DNA of 5,536 nucleotides from Chloroflexota bacterium (GTDB taxonomy: Bacteria; Chloroflexota; UBA6077; JACQUR01): assembly GCA_016210245.1 (NCBI GenBank), contig JACQUR010000432.1, positions 1 to 5,536 of the forward strand. Direction: 5' to 3'. A model generated the notes under the pieces. That model was not told the DNA's origin and did not search any database. It saw nothing but the letters and a program-made list of their open reading frames with translations. Positions 5,454-5,536 of the stretch are shown piece after piece. Every line of letters starts with the position of its first letter. Within the stretch, counting starts at the first letter, position 1. A program made the position numbers and the translations under genes.

Positions 5454-5536
5454 ATGTCTCACGTAGACAAGCCGCGCGCGGGAAAAGTGGTCGTGGTCAT
5501 GCCGGCCTACAACGCCGCTAAGACCCTGGAGGACAC
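5454..5536 (+). CDS. Family 2 glycosyltransferase, N-terminal fragment
   Basis: The gene runs off the right edge, and only 27 codons and two bases are present. The fragment reads M-S-H-V-D-K-P-R-A-G and then K-V-V-V-V-M-P-A-Y-N-A-A-K-T-L-E-D. The hydrophobic beta strand followed by P-A-Y-N and an A-x-T-L helix start is the hallmark opening of GT-A fold family 2 enzymes, which bind a nucleotide sugar. Many of them act as polyprenyl-phosphate hexose synthases or add sugars to lipid-linked intermediates. If this one makes a polyprenyl-phosphate sugar, it could supply the donor for the upstream GT-C-like protein (inference). The ribosome binding site is weak: only CGAG at 5445-5448 lies close, because heptamer array 3 ends just upstream. 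Confidence 0.85.
   Translation, partial: MSHVDKPRAGKVVVVMPAYNAAKTLED

Overview
The window is GC-rich, and its genes favour G or C at third codon positions. Long shadow reading frames on both strands result from this composition. Gene content and the intergenic heptanucleotide repeats would fit a high-GC environmental bacterium such as a member of the Chloroflexota. That assignment is an impression, because the window holds no phylogenetic marker. The genes look like part of a chromosomal cluster for making or modifying a cell-surface glycan.

Layout. Bases 1-329 hold no convincing gene. They contain a palindrome with a short direct repeat (133-176), a good sigma70-like promoter (TTGACA, 17 nt, TATCCT; 229-257) and a CACGTG inverted pair in the presumed leader. 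A small one-helix membrane protein of the DUF5989 type follows (330-533). After a heptamer-repeat hairpin comes a membrane-anchored SGNH/GDSL hydrolase (636-2303), then a short GC-rich hairpin. A hypothetical membrane-anchored protein lies convergently on the minus strand (2364-3134). A second heptamer-repeat hairpin fills the divergent gap, followed by a large multi-pass membrane protein resembling GT-C glycosyltransferases (3386-5266). A promoter-like sequence and a third heptamer-repeat hairpin precede the first 27 codons of a family 2 glycosyltransferase (5454 to the window edge).

How the genes may work together (inference). The family 2 enzyme would transfer sugars from nucleotide donors on the cytoplasmic side. 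The GT-C-like protein would transfer sugars from a lipid-phosphate donor on the outer side. The SGNH protein would add or remove acyl groups outside the membrane, perhaps with DUF5989 as a small membrane partner. The minus-strand protein has no assignable role.

The most unusual content is non-coding. Three separate 7-nt repeat arrays, each folded into an inverted repeat, lie directly 5' of three plus-strand genes. They vary almost only by C/G exchange at one unit position. In the third array a 35-nt arm is mirrored with one mismatch, including a shared break in the 7-nt phase.
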